Of a DNA stretch of 57,901 nt, positions 17,136 to 26,471 are shown in pieces. The notes beneath the pieces were generated by a model. It was not told the DNA's origin and ran no database searches. It was given only the letters and a program-made list of their open reading frames with translations. The position numbers were made by a program, and so were the translations under genes. The first letter of the stretch is position 1; the number at the start of each line of letters is the position of its first letter. The stretch covers positions 1-57,901 of the forward strand of contig JAEXOU010000023.1 of the NCBI GenBank assembly GCA_023439125.1, given 5' to 3'. Source of the DNA: Bacillota bacterium (GTDB lineage: Bacteria; Bacillota; Clostridia; Lachnospirales; Lachnospiraceae).

Positions 17136-18293
17136 ATGAAAATTGTAGAACAAATAATCCCTTATCAGTTATTTTATCCTATAAGTGATAAGTATGTAAA
17201 GGAAGATATGGTTTTCTTTGATATCGAAACTACAGGCTTTTCCGCTCATATGTCTTATGTCTACTTAATTGGCTGTGCCTATTATGATGGAACTACATTT
17301 CGATTAATCCAGTGGTTGTCAGAAGGCATCGAAGAGGAAATACAGCTTTTGAGCTATTTCTTTGAGTTTATTAAGTCCTATCATCTGTTAATTCATTATA
17401 ATGGTTCGGGCTTTGATCTTCCATATTTAGAACAAAAATGCAAAGAATATCAGCTTCCTTATAATTTTCAAGATATCGATAGTGTTGACATATACAAACA
17501 ATTAATACCTCATAAAAAGAGATTACCTTTACCAAATTTAAAACTCAAAACATTGGAAACATTTTTAGGGATTCAGCGTAAAGACACTTATAGTGGTGGT
17601 GAACTAATCGAAGTTTATACAAAATATTTAGCTTTTCATATGTTTGAAAAGAAAAAAACAATTCATGAGGACTATCAGATAAGTAAAGCCTCTGGACTTC
17701 CTTTACTTGGTTGTGGCAACTCCAAAGAATTATTAGATACTTTGCTTTTACACAATGCAGAGGATGTCATGGGTTTGCTCAAAATTGCAGACATATTAGC
17801 ATATACTGACCTGTTTTCCTTTCATGTGCATATTATATCCGCCAAGATTGCTAATCAGTTTTTTGAATGCAAGGTAAAGCTTATAACACCACTTCCAAAA
17901 CCAATTATCTATGATTTCGAATTACCATTAACAGAAAAAAAACTTTGTTTGACTGTCAAGGCTACAACTTCAGAAGCATTCCTACGAGTTCCTTGTTTTC
18001 ATGGTGAATTAAAATATTTCTTTGATAATTATAAAGATTACTATTACCTTCCATGTGAAGATACTGTAATTCATAAGAGTATTGGCGAATATGTTGATAA
18101 AAACTACCGTGAAAATGCTAAGGCGAATAACTGCTATATTAAGAAAAGTGGTATCTTCCTACCACAAAAGGGTTGCTTTTTTACTCCTGTTTTCCGAGAA
18201 GAATTCAAAGACAAGATTACATTCTTTGAGGTTACAGAGGATTTTCTATCGAATCCTTCGAAAGTTTTATTATACATTCAAACATTATCATAA
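17136..18293 (+). CDS. DEDD 3'-5' exonuclease-like protein (YprB family, RNase H fold)
   Basis: 385 residues. The exonuclease fold holds the acidic motifs FFDIETTGF (D29, E31), HYNGSGFDLPYL (D94) and HNAEDVMGL (D210), matching the ribonuclease H-like YprB_RNaseH domain. Substrate is unknown; related proteins act on RNA or DNA ends. The second half (~230-385) has no recognisable motif. AGGAGG lies 6 nt before the ATG at 17136, so this start is preferred over the ATG at 17112. Divergent from cls, with 240 bp between that contain no other gene. Confidence 0.83.
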   Translation: MKIVEQIIPYQLFYPISDKYVKEDMVFFDIETTGFSAHMSYVYLIGCAYYDGTTFRLIQWLSEGIEEEIQLLSYFFEFIKSYHLLIHYNGSGFDLPYLEQKCKEYQLPYNFQDIDSVDIYKQLIPHKKRLPLPNLKLKTLETFLGIQRKDTYSGGELIEVYTKYLAFHMFEKKKTIHEDYQISKASGLPLLGCGNSKELLDTLLLHNAEDVMGLLKIADILAYTDLFSFHVHIISAKIANQFFECKVKLITPLPKPIIYDFELPLTEKKLCLTVKATTSEAFLRVPCFHGELKYFFDNYKDYYYLPCEDTVIHKSIGEYVDKNYRENAKANNCYIKKSGIFLPQKGCFFTPVFREEFKDKITFFEVTEDFLSNPSKVLLYIQTLS

Positions 18294-18360
18294 ACATCTA
18301 ATGCAAAGAATCACAAAAGTGTGCTTCACACACTCTCACAAGTAACACTTTACAAGCACA

Positions 18361-18456
18361 GCTTTTGTTCCGCGCCGTAGCGTAGCGTAGTGTGCATCCT
18401 GCGGAACCTTTTTTATAAATTAGGAAATTCAGAGGGATTTCCTAATTTATAAAAAA
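18361..18456 (+). repeat. Modular hairpin repeat, copy R1
   Basis: Contains GTTCCGC..GCGGAAC followed by TTTTTT (terminator-like, serving the exonuclease gene) and then the family hairpin: TAAATTAGGAAATTC (18416-18430), loop AGAG, and GGATTTCCTAATTTA (18435-18449). The T-run before and A-run after extend the pairing. Related copies are at 26152, 44842, 48014 and 49809. Confidence 0.75.
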
Positions 18457-18503
18457 GGCGGTTTCCCTTCCAATCAACTGATATGTAGGTAACCGTCTTT
18501 TTA
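18457..18503. terminator. Bidirectional terminator of rubrerythrin and exonuclease genes
   Basis: GGCGGTTTCC pairs with GGTAACCGTC with two mismatches. T-runs follow on both strands (CTTTTTATT on plus; TTTTTT on minus). Confidence 0.5.
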
Positions 18504-18546
18504 TTATATAAGATGTTTTCTTGTATTTTACGATACGATTCTTAAT

Positions 18547-19086
18547 TTAGTAATTTGCGTTTTTGATTTCAAAAAAGCTTTGTGGATGAGCACAAACTGG
18601 GCATACCTTTGGTGCTTCTGTTCCCATTACAAGATGTCCGCAATTACGACATTCCCATATTTTCATCTCAGACTTTTTAAACACTTCTTTCATCTCAACG
18701 TTAGAAAGTAACTTACGAAAACGTTCCTCATGAGCTTTTTCAATTTGTGCTACAGCTCTAAACTGAGCAGCTAAATCTGTAAATCCTTCTGCCTCTGCAT
18801 CCTTTGCAAAGTTTTCATACATGTCTGTCCATTCGTAGTTCTCACCCTCCGCCGCATGTAATAAATTAGTAGCGGTATCACTTAATTCACCAAGATGCTT
18901 AAACCACAATTTCGCGTGTTCTTTTTCATTATTAGCAGTATTAAGAAAAAGCTCTGAAATCTGCTCATATCCTTCTTTTTTTGCTACAGATGCAAAATAT
19001 GTATACTTGTTACGTGCTTGTGATTCTCCTGCAAAAGCTTGCATAAGATTTTGTTCTGTCTTTGTTCCTGCAAATTTGTTATCCAT
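18547..19086 (-). CDS. rbr: Rubrerythrin
   Basis: 179 residues. A four-helix diiron domain (ENLMQAFAGESQARNKY; two E-x2-H motifs, NEKEHAKLWF and IEKAHEERF) is followed by a rubredoxin-like Fe(SCys)4 domain (CRNCGHL..CPVCAHPQ). Reduces hydrogen peroxide with NADH-derived electrons in anaerobes. Slightly shorter than the ~191-residue classical form but no key residue is missing. AAAGGAGGAGA lies upstream. The promoter at 19155-19183 makes it a single-gene transcript. Confidence 0.95.
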   Translation of the reverse strand: MDNKFAGTKTEQNLMQAFAGESQARNKYTYFASVAKKEGYEQISELFLNTANNEKEHAKLWFKHLGELSDTATNLLHAAEGENYEWTDMYENFAKDAEAEGFTDLAAQFRAVAQIEKAHEERFRKLLSNVEMKEVFKKSEMKIWECRNCGHLVMGTEAPKVCPVCAHPQSFFEIKNANY

Positions 19087-19154
19087 ATGACGTCTCCTCC
19101 TTTTGTTTAGATTAGAATTTAGATCACGTACTTCTCTGACCAGCTACATTTACA

Positions 19155-19183
19155 ATTATAACCGATTCTAATTTTCTCGTCAA
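19155..19183 (-). promoter_or_regulatory. Sigma-A-type promoter of rubrerythrin
   Basis: TTGACG (19178-19183) and TATAAT (19155-19160) are 17 bp apart on the minus strand, leaving a leader of roughly 60 nt before the ATG. The region between contains TTAGAATCGG, only partly like a PerR box, so peroxide control is possible but not shown. Confidence 0.65.
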
Positions 19184-19316
19184 TCAATTGTATCATCTGA
19201 TTGCTCTCTGGCATACAAATAGTTTTGCTTAAACTTTAACGTCCAATCCGTTCTCTGCCATTCTCGTACAGAACGTATGTCTAAGAGTACGTATGCCGCT
19301 AGGTGAAGAATATACA

Positions 19317-19558
19317 AGAGACCATTGCATAATGTAACAGCCCTCGCATCTTTATTAGCGTTTGTGATTTCACCTCCTATCCCGAAGAAAGAGTACACAT
19401 GTATATTTTCGAAGGCCTTACAAGCCCCACACGCTCTTTGTGGGCTTGTGAGCGTAGCGCGCCGTAGAAAATATACATGTGTCCTCTTTCTTCTTCGTAG
19501 CAAAAATCACAAACGCCTAGCAAATAAACAGGGGTGTTGCATTATGCAACAACCCCTT
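19317..19558 (-). repeat. Long palindromic intergenic element, copy P1
   Basis: About 240 bp. Outer arms GCGTTTGTGATTT and AAATCACAAACGC enclose a 27-bp arm starting GAAGAAAGAGTACACATG (19384-19410) that pairs with its complement at ~19467-19493. The centre has ACAAGCCCCACA..TGTGGGCTTGT. A hairpin GGGGTGTTGC..GCAACAACCCC lies at the right end. It is almost the reverse complement of the element at 48166-48404. Small open frames in it are by-products of the palindrome. Nothing else is seen between 19184 and 19596. Confidence 0.8.
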
Positions 19559-19596
19559 GTATCTATAAATCCATTAAAAAAACAACGAATTTGTAT

Positions 19597-21207
19597 TTAT
19601 TGTAAGTATTTCTTTAATGTTGCTCTGACAGCTCCTACGCCGGATATTTCTTCGATAAACATCTGCTCAATCTTTTCGCCAAGGCCGGCTTTATACAAAT
19701 CAATAGCGAAAATATTATCATTTGACAATATACTCTTTAATTGTCCTTGATAAGAAGCAGAATTACCAACTTCAATTCCTAAAAGTTGCTCTCTTAACTC
19801 TGCAAGCATCGGATCCGAAGATAATTCCATTGCATTTCCTTGATCGTCCACCCCAAGCATATATCTGCACCAGCCTGCAATGGCAAGTGGAATGGCAATA
19901 AGCTGTGCTGCACTCCCTTGCTTTTCCACATAAGCTTTAATAGTCTCACCAAAACGAATACCAACCTTTTGTGAAGTATCCGTAGCAATTCGTTGTGGAG
20001 TATCCGGCATAAATATATTTGGTAAACGTACTTGAATGACTTCTTTCACAAATTCCTCTGGTGATAAAATTCCAGGATTTGTAACAACCGGCATCCCCTC
20101 CACAGGACCGATATTCTCAACCAATGTTAAGAGTTCCTTATCCTTCATCTCATCTGCAATCAAATCATATCCCAATAAGCAACCGTAAACAGCCAAAGCA
20201 GTGTGTAGTGGATTTAAACAGGTGGTAACCTTCATTCGTTCCACTTTGTTAACCGTATCCTGGTCAGTCATATAAACGCCAGCTTTTTCAAGAGCCGGTC
20301 TTCCATTCGGAAATCTGTCTTCAATTACAAGATACTGTGGACCTTCTGCATTTACAAAAGGTGCAATATAAGTATTTTTAGAGGTAATAACCGGACTCAT
20401 TGCCTCCATACCAAGTTCTTCTAACTGCTTTGTCACCACCTCTGCTGGTCTTGGTGTGATTTTATCTATCATAGACCATGGGAAGGATACTTGTTTCTCA
20501 TCTGACACATATTCCACAAATTCTTTGGATACAAATCCTCGGTTCATCCACTCATTGGCAATAGTTAAAATAGAACTTCTCAACTTTTCTCCATTATGGG
20601 AACAATTGTCCATAGAAACAACTGCAAGAGGTCTTGCACCATTTAAAAATCTATGATTCAACAAAGAACAGGTAATTGCCATCGCTGAGGTAGGTTTTTC
20701 TATGCCATTCTCCAAATCCGCTTGGATGAAAGGAAAATACTCTCCAGTCGCATTTTTTAATGCATATCCCTTTTCTGTGATGGTAAAGCTGACCATTTGT
20801 AAACTCTCAGCTGCAAAGATTTCCTTTAATCTATTCCACTCAGCAGTATCTCCTGCTTTCGCCTTTAATGCTTCTGCTAAGGAACCAATGATTTTCTTGT
20901 CTACAGATCCGTCCGGCTTTAAGGTAACACCAAGTACCAAGTTATCATATGGCGCATAGATTTGATCAATGATATCGTGGTCAAAGGTCTCCACACAGAC
21001 GATACCTGTATTGGCATTTCCTTCGTTTATTAATTGGTCTTGAATTCCTCCAATAAAGATACGAAAGATATTACCTACACCAAAGTGAAGCCATTGTGGC
21101 ATTTTCTTTGTATTTTCCTGCACCATTGCCACATCGTAGCCTGGTAACTGGATCCCTGCCTGTTCAAATGCCTTTGTATCCTTAATGCCTTCAATTGAAA
21201 GTTTCAT
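19597..21207 (-). CDS. uxuB: D-mannonate oxidoreductase (fructuronate reductase)
   Basis: 536 residues of the long-chain mannitol dehydrogenase family. The N-terminal NAD-binding part (WLHFGVGNIFRIFIGG) and the conserved active-site block KMTTCLNP-like (VERMKVTTCLNPLHTALA, 329-346 region) are present. UxuB reduces D-fructuronate to D-mannonate with NADH in glucuronate breakdown. It is encoded 11 bp after uxuA in the TRAP-uxuA-uxuB transcript, which supports the assignment over mannitol or tagaturonate enzymes. Confidence 0.93.
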   Translation of the reverse strand: MKLSIEGIKDTKAFEQAGIQLPGYDVAMVQENTKKMPQWLHFGVGNIFRIFIGGIQDQLINEGNANTGIVCVETFDHDIIDQIYAPYDNLVLGVTLKPDGSVDKKIIGSLAEALKAKAGDTAEWNRLKEIFAAESLQMVSFTITEKGYALKNATGEYFPFIQADLENGIEKPTSAMAITCSLLNHRFLNGARPLAVVSMDNCSHNGEKLRSSILTIANEWMNRGFVSKEFVEYVSDEKQVSFPWSMIDKITPRPAEVVTKQLEELGMEAMSPVITSKNTYIAPFVNAEGPQYLVIEDRFPNGRPALEKAGVYMTDQDTVNKVERMKVTTCLNPLHTALAVYGCLLGYDLIADEMKDKELLTLVENIGPVEGMPVVTNPGILSPEEFVKEVIQVRLPNIFMPDTPQRIATDTSQKVGIRFGETIKAYVEKQGSAAQLIAIPLAIAGWCRYMLGVDDQGNAMELSSDPMLAELREQLLGIEVGNSASYQGQLKSILSNDNIFAIDLYKAGLGEKIEQMFIEEISGVGAVRATLKKYLQ

Positions 21208-21218
21208 CGTGTTTCCTC

Positions 21219-22292
21219 CTATGCATGTTTGTTCGCTTTTTCAATTGCTTCCCAGAGTCCATTGAGATAAGTTGCTCCAAGTGCTCTATCATAAAGTCCA
21301 TAACCTGGCATTGCAACTTCTCCCCAGATCATTCTTCCATGGTCAGGTCGAATTGGCCCTTCAAAGCCGATTTCATAAAGAGCCTTCATAATCTCGTACA
21401 TATCAAAAGTACCATCAGAAGATAAGTGAGCTGCTTCTTCAAAATCAGTTGGCGAATTAAACTTTAAGTTTCTAACATGTGCAAAATGTATTCTTCCTTT
21501 TAGAGAACGAATCATATCTGGAAGATCATTATTTAAATTCGTACCGTATGAACCAGAACAGAACGTAACACCGTTGTGAGGATCATCCACCATTTTCATC
21601 ATTTTTAAGATATTTTCTTTGTTGATAATAATTCTTGGAAGCCCAAATACACTCCAAGCAGGATCGTCTGGATGAATTGCCATCTTAATATCATACTCGT
21701 TACATACTGGCATGATTTTCTCAAGGAAGTACTTAAGATTTTCAAATAACTTATCGTCATCAATGTCCTTATACATCTCAAAGAGTTCTTTTACCTTTGC
21801 CATTCTCTCTGGTTCCCAGCCTGGCATAATCGTACCATTCATATCTCCAGAAATGGATTCAAACATTTTTTCCGGATCAATTCCATCCACCGCTTCTTGA
21901 GTGTATGCAAGAACAGTGGAGCCGTCTTCACGAAGACGAGCAAGCTCAGTTCTTGTCCAGTCAAATACCGGCATGAAGTTATAGCATACAAGATGAATGC
22001 CTTCTTCTCCAAGATTTTTTAATGTTTCAATGTAGTTAGCAATATACATGTCACGTTCGCTAGAACCCGTCTTTATAGCATCATGAACATTTACACTTTC
22101 AATACCTGCGATCTGAAGTCCAGCCTTTTCAACTTCTTCTTTCATTGCACGAATGCGTTCTCTTGTCCAAACTTCACCCGGTGTAGTGTCATATAATGTT
22201 GTAATTACACTATTTACTCCAGGGATTTGTCTTATTTGTTCTAAGGTAACGGTATCAAACTTTGAACCATACCAACGTAATGTCATTTCCAT
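21219..22292 (-). CDS. uxuA: Mannonate dehydratase
   Basis: 357 residues. Starts MEMTLRWYGSKFDTVTLEQI as in UxuA and contains the metal-site region (HPDDPAWSVFGLPRI, GVTFCSGSYG, HFAHVRNLKF, RPDHGRMIWGE). It dehydrates D-mannonate to 2-keto-3-deoxygluconate. Located 27 bp after the TRAP permease gene and 11 bp before uxuB, forming the central steps of glucuronate catabolism. No KDG kinase or aldolase is in the window. Confidence 0.96.
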   Translation of the reverse strand: MEMTLRWYGSKFDTVTLEQIRQIPGVNSVITTLYDTTPGEVWTRERIRAMKEEVEKAGLQIAGIESVNVHDAIKTGSSERDMYIANYIETLKNLGEEGIHLVCYNFMPVFDWTRTELARLREDGSTVLAYTQEAVDGIDPEKMFESISGDMNGTIMPGWEPERMAKVKELFEMYKDIDDDKLFENLKYFLEKIMPVCNEYDIKMAIHPDDPAWSVFGLPRIIINKENILKMMKMVDDPHNGVTFCSGSYGTNLNNDLPDMIRSLKGRIHFAHVRNLKFNSPTDFEEAAHLSSDGTFDMYEIMKALYEIGFEGPIRPDHGRMIWGEVAMPGYGLYDRALGATYLNGLWEAIEKANKHA

Positions 22293-22319
22293 AATTATTT
22301 CTCCGTTTTATCTATAAAG

Positions 22320-23621
22320 TTATAATAATCCTGCTGCCTGTGGTAAGCCCATTGTAATGAATGGAATATATGTGACTAACAGCAAACCAACTAAAATTGC
22401 AATGTAATACATTAACATATATGGCATTACTTTTGCAAGTGATGTTTTTCCGACCTTAATCGATACAAACAGTGTATTTCCAACCGGTGGAGTAATGTTA
22501 CCAATACATAAATTGTAAACAAGAATTAAACCAAATTGTACCGGATGCATACCAAAAGTTTTTACGACAGGTAAAAATAATGGTGTAAAGATAAGAATTG
22601 CAGGAGTTACATCCATGAAGGTTCCTGCTATTAATAAAATTACGTTCATAATTAGCAGAATAATAATCGGGTTATTGGTAATTCCAAGTAATGCAGATGA
22701 TATTGCCTGTGGAATCTGTGTAAACGCCATAACCCAACCAAGAATATTGGATACACCAATTAAGAATAAAATCATTCCACTAATTTTAGCACTTTGAATT
22801 ACTATGTTCCAAAATGACTTAATATTGATACTGCGATAACAGATACTGAGAATCAGTGCATAGACAACACATATGGCAGAACCTTCTGTAGCTGTAAAGA
22901 TACCGGCAACAATACCACCGATTACAACCACAATCAAAGATAGAGATGGTAATGCCTGAAGTGTTGCCATACCAAGTGTCTTCCAACTGAATTTACTCTT
23001 CTGGCTTGTATACCCTTTTTTCTTCGCAATAATCAAAGCAACCACAACGCAGCTCAACGCCCAAAGAATCCCTGGTATATAACCAGCAAGGAACAATGCA
23101 GCTACAGATGTTCCTCCAGAAACCAAAGAATAGGTTATTAAAGCATTGGATGGTGGAATCAGCAAGCCAGCTGGTGCAGATGCCGCATTGGTTGCAGCAC
23201 AGATTGCCTCATCATATCCTTGTTCTCTTTCTCCACCTTCTACCATACTTCCGACTGCTGCCGCTGCGGCGGATGCAGAACCAGAAATAGCACCAAATAA
23301 CGCATTTGCGCCAACGTTTGTAACTAATAACGCTCCTGGAAGTTTTCCAAGGATAGCTAAAACAAAATTAACAAGTCGCTTTGCAATTCCACCTTGATTC
23401 ATTAGATTTCCTGCAAAAATAAAAAACGGTATCGCAGTCAAACTAAAGTTACTCATTCCTACAAAAGTTCTCTGAGCAGCAGTTAATACAGAAACATCCG
23501 TAGGAACACTTTGCACAATTGCAACTAACGATGAAATACCAATAGCATAGGAAATCGGTACTCCGCAGGCTAAAAGTACAAGAAGCAAAATTAATATAAT
23601 TGCTAGAGATTGTAATGCCAT
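22320..23621 (-). CDS. TRAP transporter large permease (DctM)
   Basis: 433 residues, about 12 membrane helices. Typical DctM segments are visible: GVPISYAIGISS, GSMVEGGEREQGYD, ATNAASAPAGLLIPPSN and NPIIILLIMNVILLIAGTFMD. It drives Na+-coupled substrate uptake with the DctQ and DctP partners. Its ATG directly follows the TAA of dctQ (TAAATG), so translation is coupled. The linked uxuAB genes suggest a hexuronate substrate. Confidence 0.95.
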   Translation of the reverse strand: MALQSLAIILILLLVLLACGVPISYAIGISSLVAIVQSVPTDVSVLTAAQRTFVGMSNFSLTAIPFFIFAGNLMNQGGIAKRLVNFVLAILGKLPGALLVTNVGANALFGAISGSASAAAAAVGSMVEGGEREQGYDEAICAATNAASAPAGLLIPPSNALITYSLVSGGTSVAALFLAGYIPGILWALSCVVVALIIAKKKGYTSQKSKFSWKTLGMATLQALPSLSLIVVVIGGIVAGIFTATEGSAICVVYALILSICYRSINIKSFWNIVIQSAKISGMILFLIGVSNILGWVMAFTQIPQAISSALLGITNNPIIILLIMNVILLIAGTFMDVTPAILIFTPLFLPVVKTFGMHPVQFGLILVYNLCIGNITPPVGNTLFVSIKVGKTSLAKVMPYMLMYYIAILVGLLLVTYIPFITMGLPQAAGLL

Positions 23622-24107
23622 TTAGATCGCCCCTCCATCTTCCTTTTTCTTACAAATATCAATGATATTTAAAACAGTATAACTTGCATTAATTACACCA
23701 CTTAACGGAAGAATGAAATAGAATACACCAATCACCGTTCCTAAAGAAGATGTTTTTTGTCCCATAGCAAGTTGTGTAATCTGCGCCCCACCATACACAA
23801 GTATGACGATTGAAAATAAGAATGCTATGACTTCGCCACCGATAATAAATGCTTTTTTCATTTTCGGAGACATTTTATCAATTAAAATCGGAATATTCAT
23901 ATGTCCTCGCTCACTTGTTACAAGACATGCTCCAAATAAAGATGCCCATGCAAAAAGATAAGAAACCAATTCCTCAGACCATACGGATGGATTTTTAAGT
24001 ATATATCTTGTAATTACCTGCCAAACCGTAATTACAACCATTGCAAGGAAGCTTACACCAGTTAAAACATTCAGTGTAGTGTTCATTACTTTTCTTACTT
24101 TGTTCAA
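23622..24107 (-). CDS. TRAP transporter small permease (DctQ)
   Basis: 161 residues with four predicted helices and the DctQ pattern (WQVITRYILKNPSVWSEEL, ACLVTSERGHMNI). The start is TTG at 24107 with AGGGGG 8 nt upstream; an ATG at 24086 is an alternative. Thirteen bases separate it from the binding-protein gene. Confidence 0.93.
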   Translation of the reverse strand: MNKVRKVMNTTLNVLTGVSFLAMVVITVWQVITRYILKNPSVWSEELVSYLFAWASLFGACLVTSERGHMNIPILIDKMSPKMKKAFIIGGEVIAFLFSIVILVYGGAQITQLAMGQKTSSLGTVIGVFYFILPLSGVINASYTVLNIIDICKKKEDGGAI

Positions 24108-24119
24108 ATTATTTCCCCC

Positions 24120-25163
24120 TTACTTTTGTGATGCACCATAGGTTTCATTATAAACCTGTATTGCATCATATGTTGACTGTAGCTGAGGATTATCAGCTAA
24201 TACAGATTCATGAAGTGGCATACAAGCTTCCTTAAAAGGTGCTTGATCAGGATAAATAAACTCAACCCCTTGCTCGCTGGCCGCCTTCTCTTTCGCTTCT
24301 TTCACTGATTCACTCCATTCGCTTCTTTGAACGGTATTAATAATGTCAAATCCAGTTTCAAAGACTTTGCTTTCCTCTTCATTTAAACCTTCTAAAAATG
24401 CATTATTACCAATTAATATATCAGGTACCATCTGATGCATATCATAAGAATAATATTTGCAAACATCACCATGACCGTTGTCTGTTAAAGCCATCTCATT
24501 ATTTTCTGCTCCATCAATAATATTCGATTGAAGCGCTGTGTAAACTTCACCGAATCCCATTGGTGTTGCAGAACCGCCCATTAACTGCATCATCTGAATA
24601 TTGATTGCTGATTGCTGTACTCTTATTTTAAGTCCTTTTAAATCTTCTGGTGATTCAATCTTAACCCCAACAGTATAGAAATTTCTTGTTCCAGCATCCA
24701 GCCATGTAACCGCTGAAAATCCAGCTTTTTTTGTAGATTCAAAAATTGGATCGGTAATGCTTGGGTCATCCATAACCATGTGATAAACTTCTTCATTTGC
24801 AAACAGATATGGCAAATTAAAAATGGCATAATTATCACTAAATGTGTCAAGAATAGCATTACTTGCTACACAAAAATCGATCGCACCAGTTTGCGTCAAC
24901 TGAACCATATTCGTTTGAGATCCTAATAACTCGCTTGGATATATTTCAACTAAGTACTTATCTCCCAGTTTCTCATTGATATGCTCTTGGAAAGAAACCA
25001 GGGCTTTATGTGTTGGGTGATTCGTTGACTGATTATGTCCAATTCTGATAATTCTTACATTAGATGTATTAGCTCCACATCCTGTAAAACTTAACATCAT
25101 CGATAAGACTAAGGATATTGTACCTATTTTCTTCAATAGTTTTCTTAATTTGAAACCCTCCAT
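24120..25163 (-). CDS. TRAP transporter substrate-binding lipoprotein (DctP family)
   Basis: 347 residues. A lipoprotein signal with lipobox LSFTGC places the acylated Cys near residue 29. The mature part has the DctP hallmarks: HPTHKALVSFQEHINEKLG, GSQTNMVQLTQTGAIDF, and the conserved Arg/Asn region KGLKIRVQQSAINIQMMQLMG split around residues 176-196. It captures substrate, probably glucuronate or galacturonate judged by linked uxuAB. AAAGGAG lies 5 nt before the ATG. First gene of the leftward operon, divergent from an AraC regulator. Confidence 0.94.
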   Translation of the reverse strand: MEGFKLRKLLKKIGTISLVLSMMLSFTGCGANTSNVRIIRIGHNQSTNHPTHKALVSFQEHINEKLGDKYLVEIYPSELLGSQTNMVQLTQTGAIDFCVASNAILDTFSDNYAIFNLPYLFANEEVYHMVMDDPSITDPIFESTKKAGFSAVTWLDAGTRNFYTVGVKIESPEDLKGLKIRVQQSAINIQMMQLMGGSATPMGFGEVYTALQSNIIDGAENNEMALTDNGHGDVCKYYSYDMHQMVPDILIGNNAFLEGLNEEESKVFETGFDIINTVQRSEWSESVKEAKEKAASEQGVEFIYPDQAPFKEACMPLHESVLADNPQLQSTYDAIQVYNETYGASQK

Positions 25164-25283
25164 TTTTTTCTCCTTTGTAGCTAACCTTAAATGATGTTAT
25201 AATTTTATAGTAAATTCATATAAAAAAACATTGTTTTTCCAACTCAAAACATTGCAAAAATAATACAAGAAAGAAACAAGACT

Positions 25284-26153
25284 ATGAATAAAAACATTGA
25301 TATATTTAAAAAACGTCAGTATATGATCCATGCAGATTATGAAATCTATCATTACTCAGACCCTGCTAATCTAAAAGTCATACCACATATGCATGATTTT
25401 TATGAGCTTTATTATTTACTTTCTGATCATATTGACTTTGCAATTGGCAAGCAGGTTTTTTCCCTGTCTAAAGGCGATTTTCTATTAATACCTCCAGGCA
25501 TTACACACTATCCGAATAAACTGAACTTAGTCCTCGGTATGAATTATGAGCGTATTGTCCTATGGTGTAGCCTCCCCTTATTTGAAAAAATGGCCTCCAT
25601 TGATGACTCCATTTATGAGGTCTGGCATATCATCCAGCAAGAAAAGTGTTACCTTTTTCAATCTTTAAGCAGCAATCAAACTATTTACACCCTACTAAAT
25701 CGGTTATTAGAAGAGCAACAAAACCCTAGTAATTCCAGCAGCTTATATTCCTTTGCACTTATTAGTGAACTGTTTACTTTGATCAATCGTAATTTACACA
25801 CTTCTCCTGAAAAAATTGATTCAAAAAATAACCAATACTTATTCAATGACATTCTCTATTACATCCATACACATCTAACCGAAGAATTGTCTTTGGAGTT
25901 GTTATCCAGTGTCTTCTTTATAAGTAAAAGCTATATCTCCAAGATATTTAAAGAAAACCTAGGAATATCTGTTTATAAATATGTGCTTCAACTCCGACTG
26001 GAAGGAAGCCGTAACGCCATTTTATCCGGCACTCCAATTCAAAAAGCTGCAGAAATCTTTGGATTTAATGATTATTCCGCCTATTACAGAGCATTTAAGA
26101 ATACCTTTGATGCATCACCAAGAGATTATGTTGATAAATCAACAAAAAAATAG
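25284..26153 (+). CDS. AraC family transcriptional regulator
   Basis: 289 residues. The N-terminal half is a cupin-like sensor (IPHMHDFYELYYLLSDHIDF, GDFLLIPPGITHYP) and the C-terminal ~100 residues hold two AraC-type helix-turn-helices (LSLELLSSVFFISKSYISKIF and IQKAAEIFGFNDYSAYYRAF). It faces the TRAP-uxuAB operon across ~120 bp, so it most likely senses a uronate or derivative and controls that operon. The inducer is inferred from position only. Confidence 0.9.
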   Translation: MNKNIDIFKKRQYMIHADYEIYHYSDPANLKVIPHMHDFYELYYLLSDHIDFAIGKQVFSLSKGDFLLIPPGITHYPNKLNLVLGMNYERIVLWCSLPLFEKMASIDDSIYEVWHIIQQEKCYLFQSLSSNQTIYTLLNRLLEEQQNPSNSSSLYSFALISELFTLINRNLHTSPEKIDSKNNQYLFNDILYYIHTHLTEELSLELLSSVFFISKSYISKIFKENLGISVYKYVLQLRLEGSRNAILSGTPIQKAAEIFGFNDYSAYYRAFKNTFDASPRDYVDKSTKK

Positions 26154-26218
26154 CGTCCTTCCTTTTGGACGCTTTTTTTATATATTAGGAAATTCAGAGG
26201 AATCTCCTAATATATAAA
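26152..26218 (+). repeat. Modular hairpin repeat, copy R2, with terminator
   Basis: GCGTCC..GGACGC plus TTTTTTT (26153-26179) ends the AraC gene. The family hairpin follows: TATATTAGGAAATTC (26181-26195), AGAG, GAATCTCCTAATATA (26200-26214). The block ATAGCGTCCTTCC..GGACGC is repeated almost identically at 48091-48118. Confidence 0.78.
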
Positions 26219-26223
26219 AAAAC

Positions 26224-26254
26224 AAAGACTGCTACCGATTAGGTAACAGTCTTT
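26224..26254 (-). terminator. Terminator of rpmF
   Basis: AAAGACTGCTACC pairs with GGTAACAGTCTTT around a 5-nt loop and is followed on the minus strand by TTTGTTTTTTT, 29 bp after the rpmF stop. Confidence 0.7.
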
Positions 26255-26282
26255 ATAAAAATCCTAAACATACAAACTTAAA

Positions 26283-26468
26283 TTACTCAGCAGTTGCGAT
26301 GATCTCCTTCTTGTTGTATGAACCACAAGCTTTACATACGCGGTGAGGCATCATAAGTGCGCCACACTTGCTACATTTAACTAAGTTTGGAGCAGTCATC
26401 TTCCAGTTAGCACGACGACTATCTCTTCTAGCCTTGGAATGTTTATTCTTTGGACATATAGCTCCCAT
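26283..26468 (-). CDS. rpmF: Ribosomal protein L32
   Basis: 61 residues, MGAICPKNKHSKARRDSRRA, with the zinc-type C-x2-C...C-x2-C set (CSKCGALMMPHRVCKACG). The four cysteines are kept, so this is the zinc-binding (C+) form. It follows yceD by 3 bp, the usual yceD-rpmF pair. Confidence 0.98.
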   Translation of the reverse strand: MGAICPKNKHSKARRDSRRANWKMTAPNLVKCSKCGALMMPHRVCKACGSYNKKEIIATAE

Positions 26469-26471
26469 TGA

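Noticed and set aside
19180..19503. 107-residue minus-strand frame in the intergenic gap
   Set aside because: Lies across the P1 palindrome; shares peptide (CGLVSVARRRKYTC-like) with frames in P2 and P3 only because of the repeated DNA; no ribosome site.
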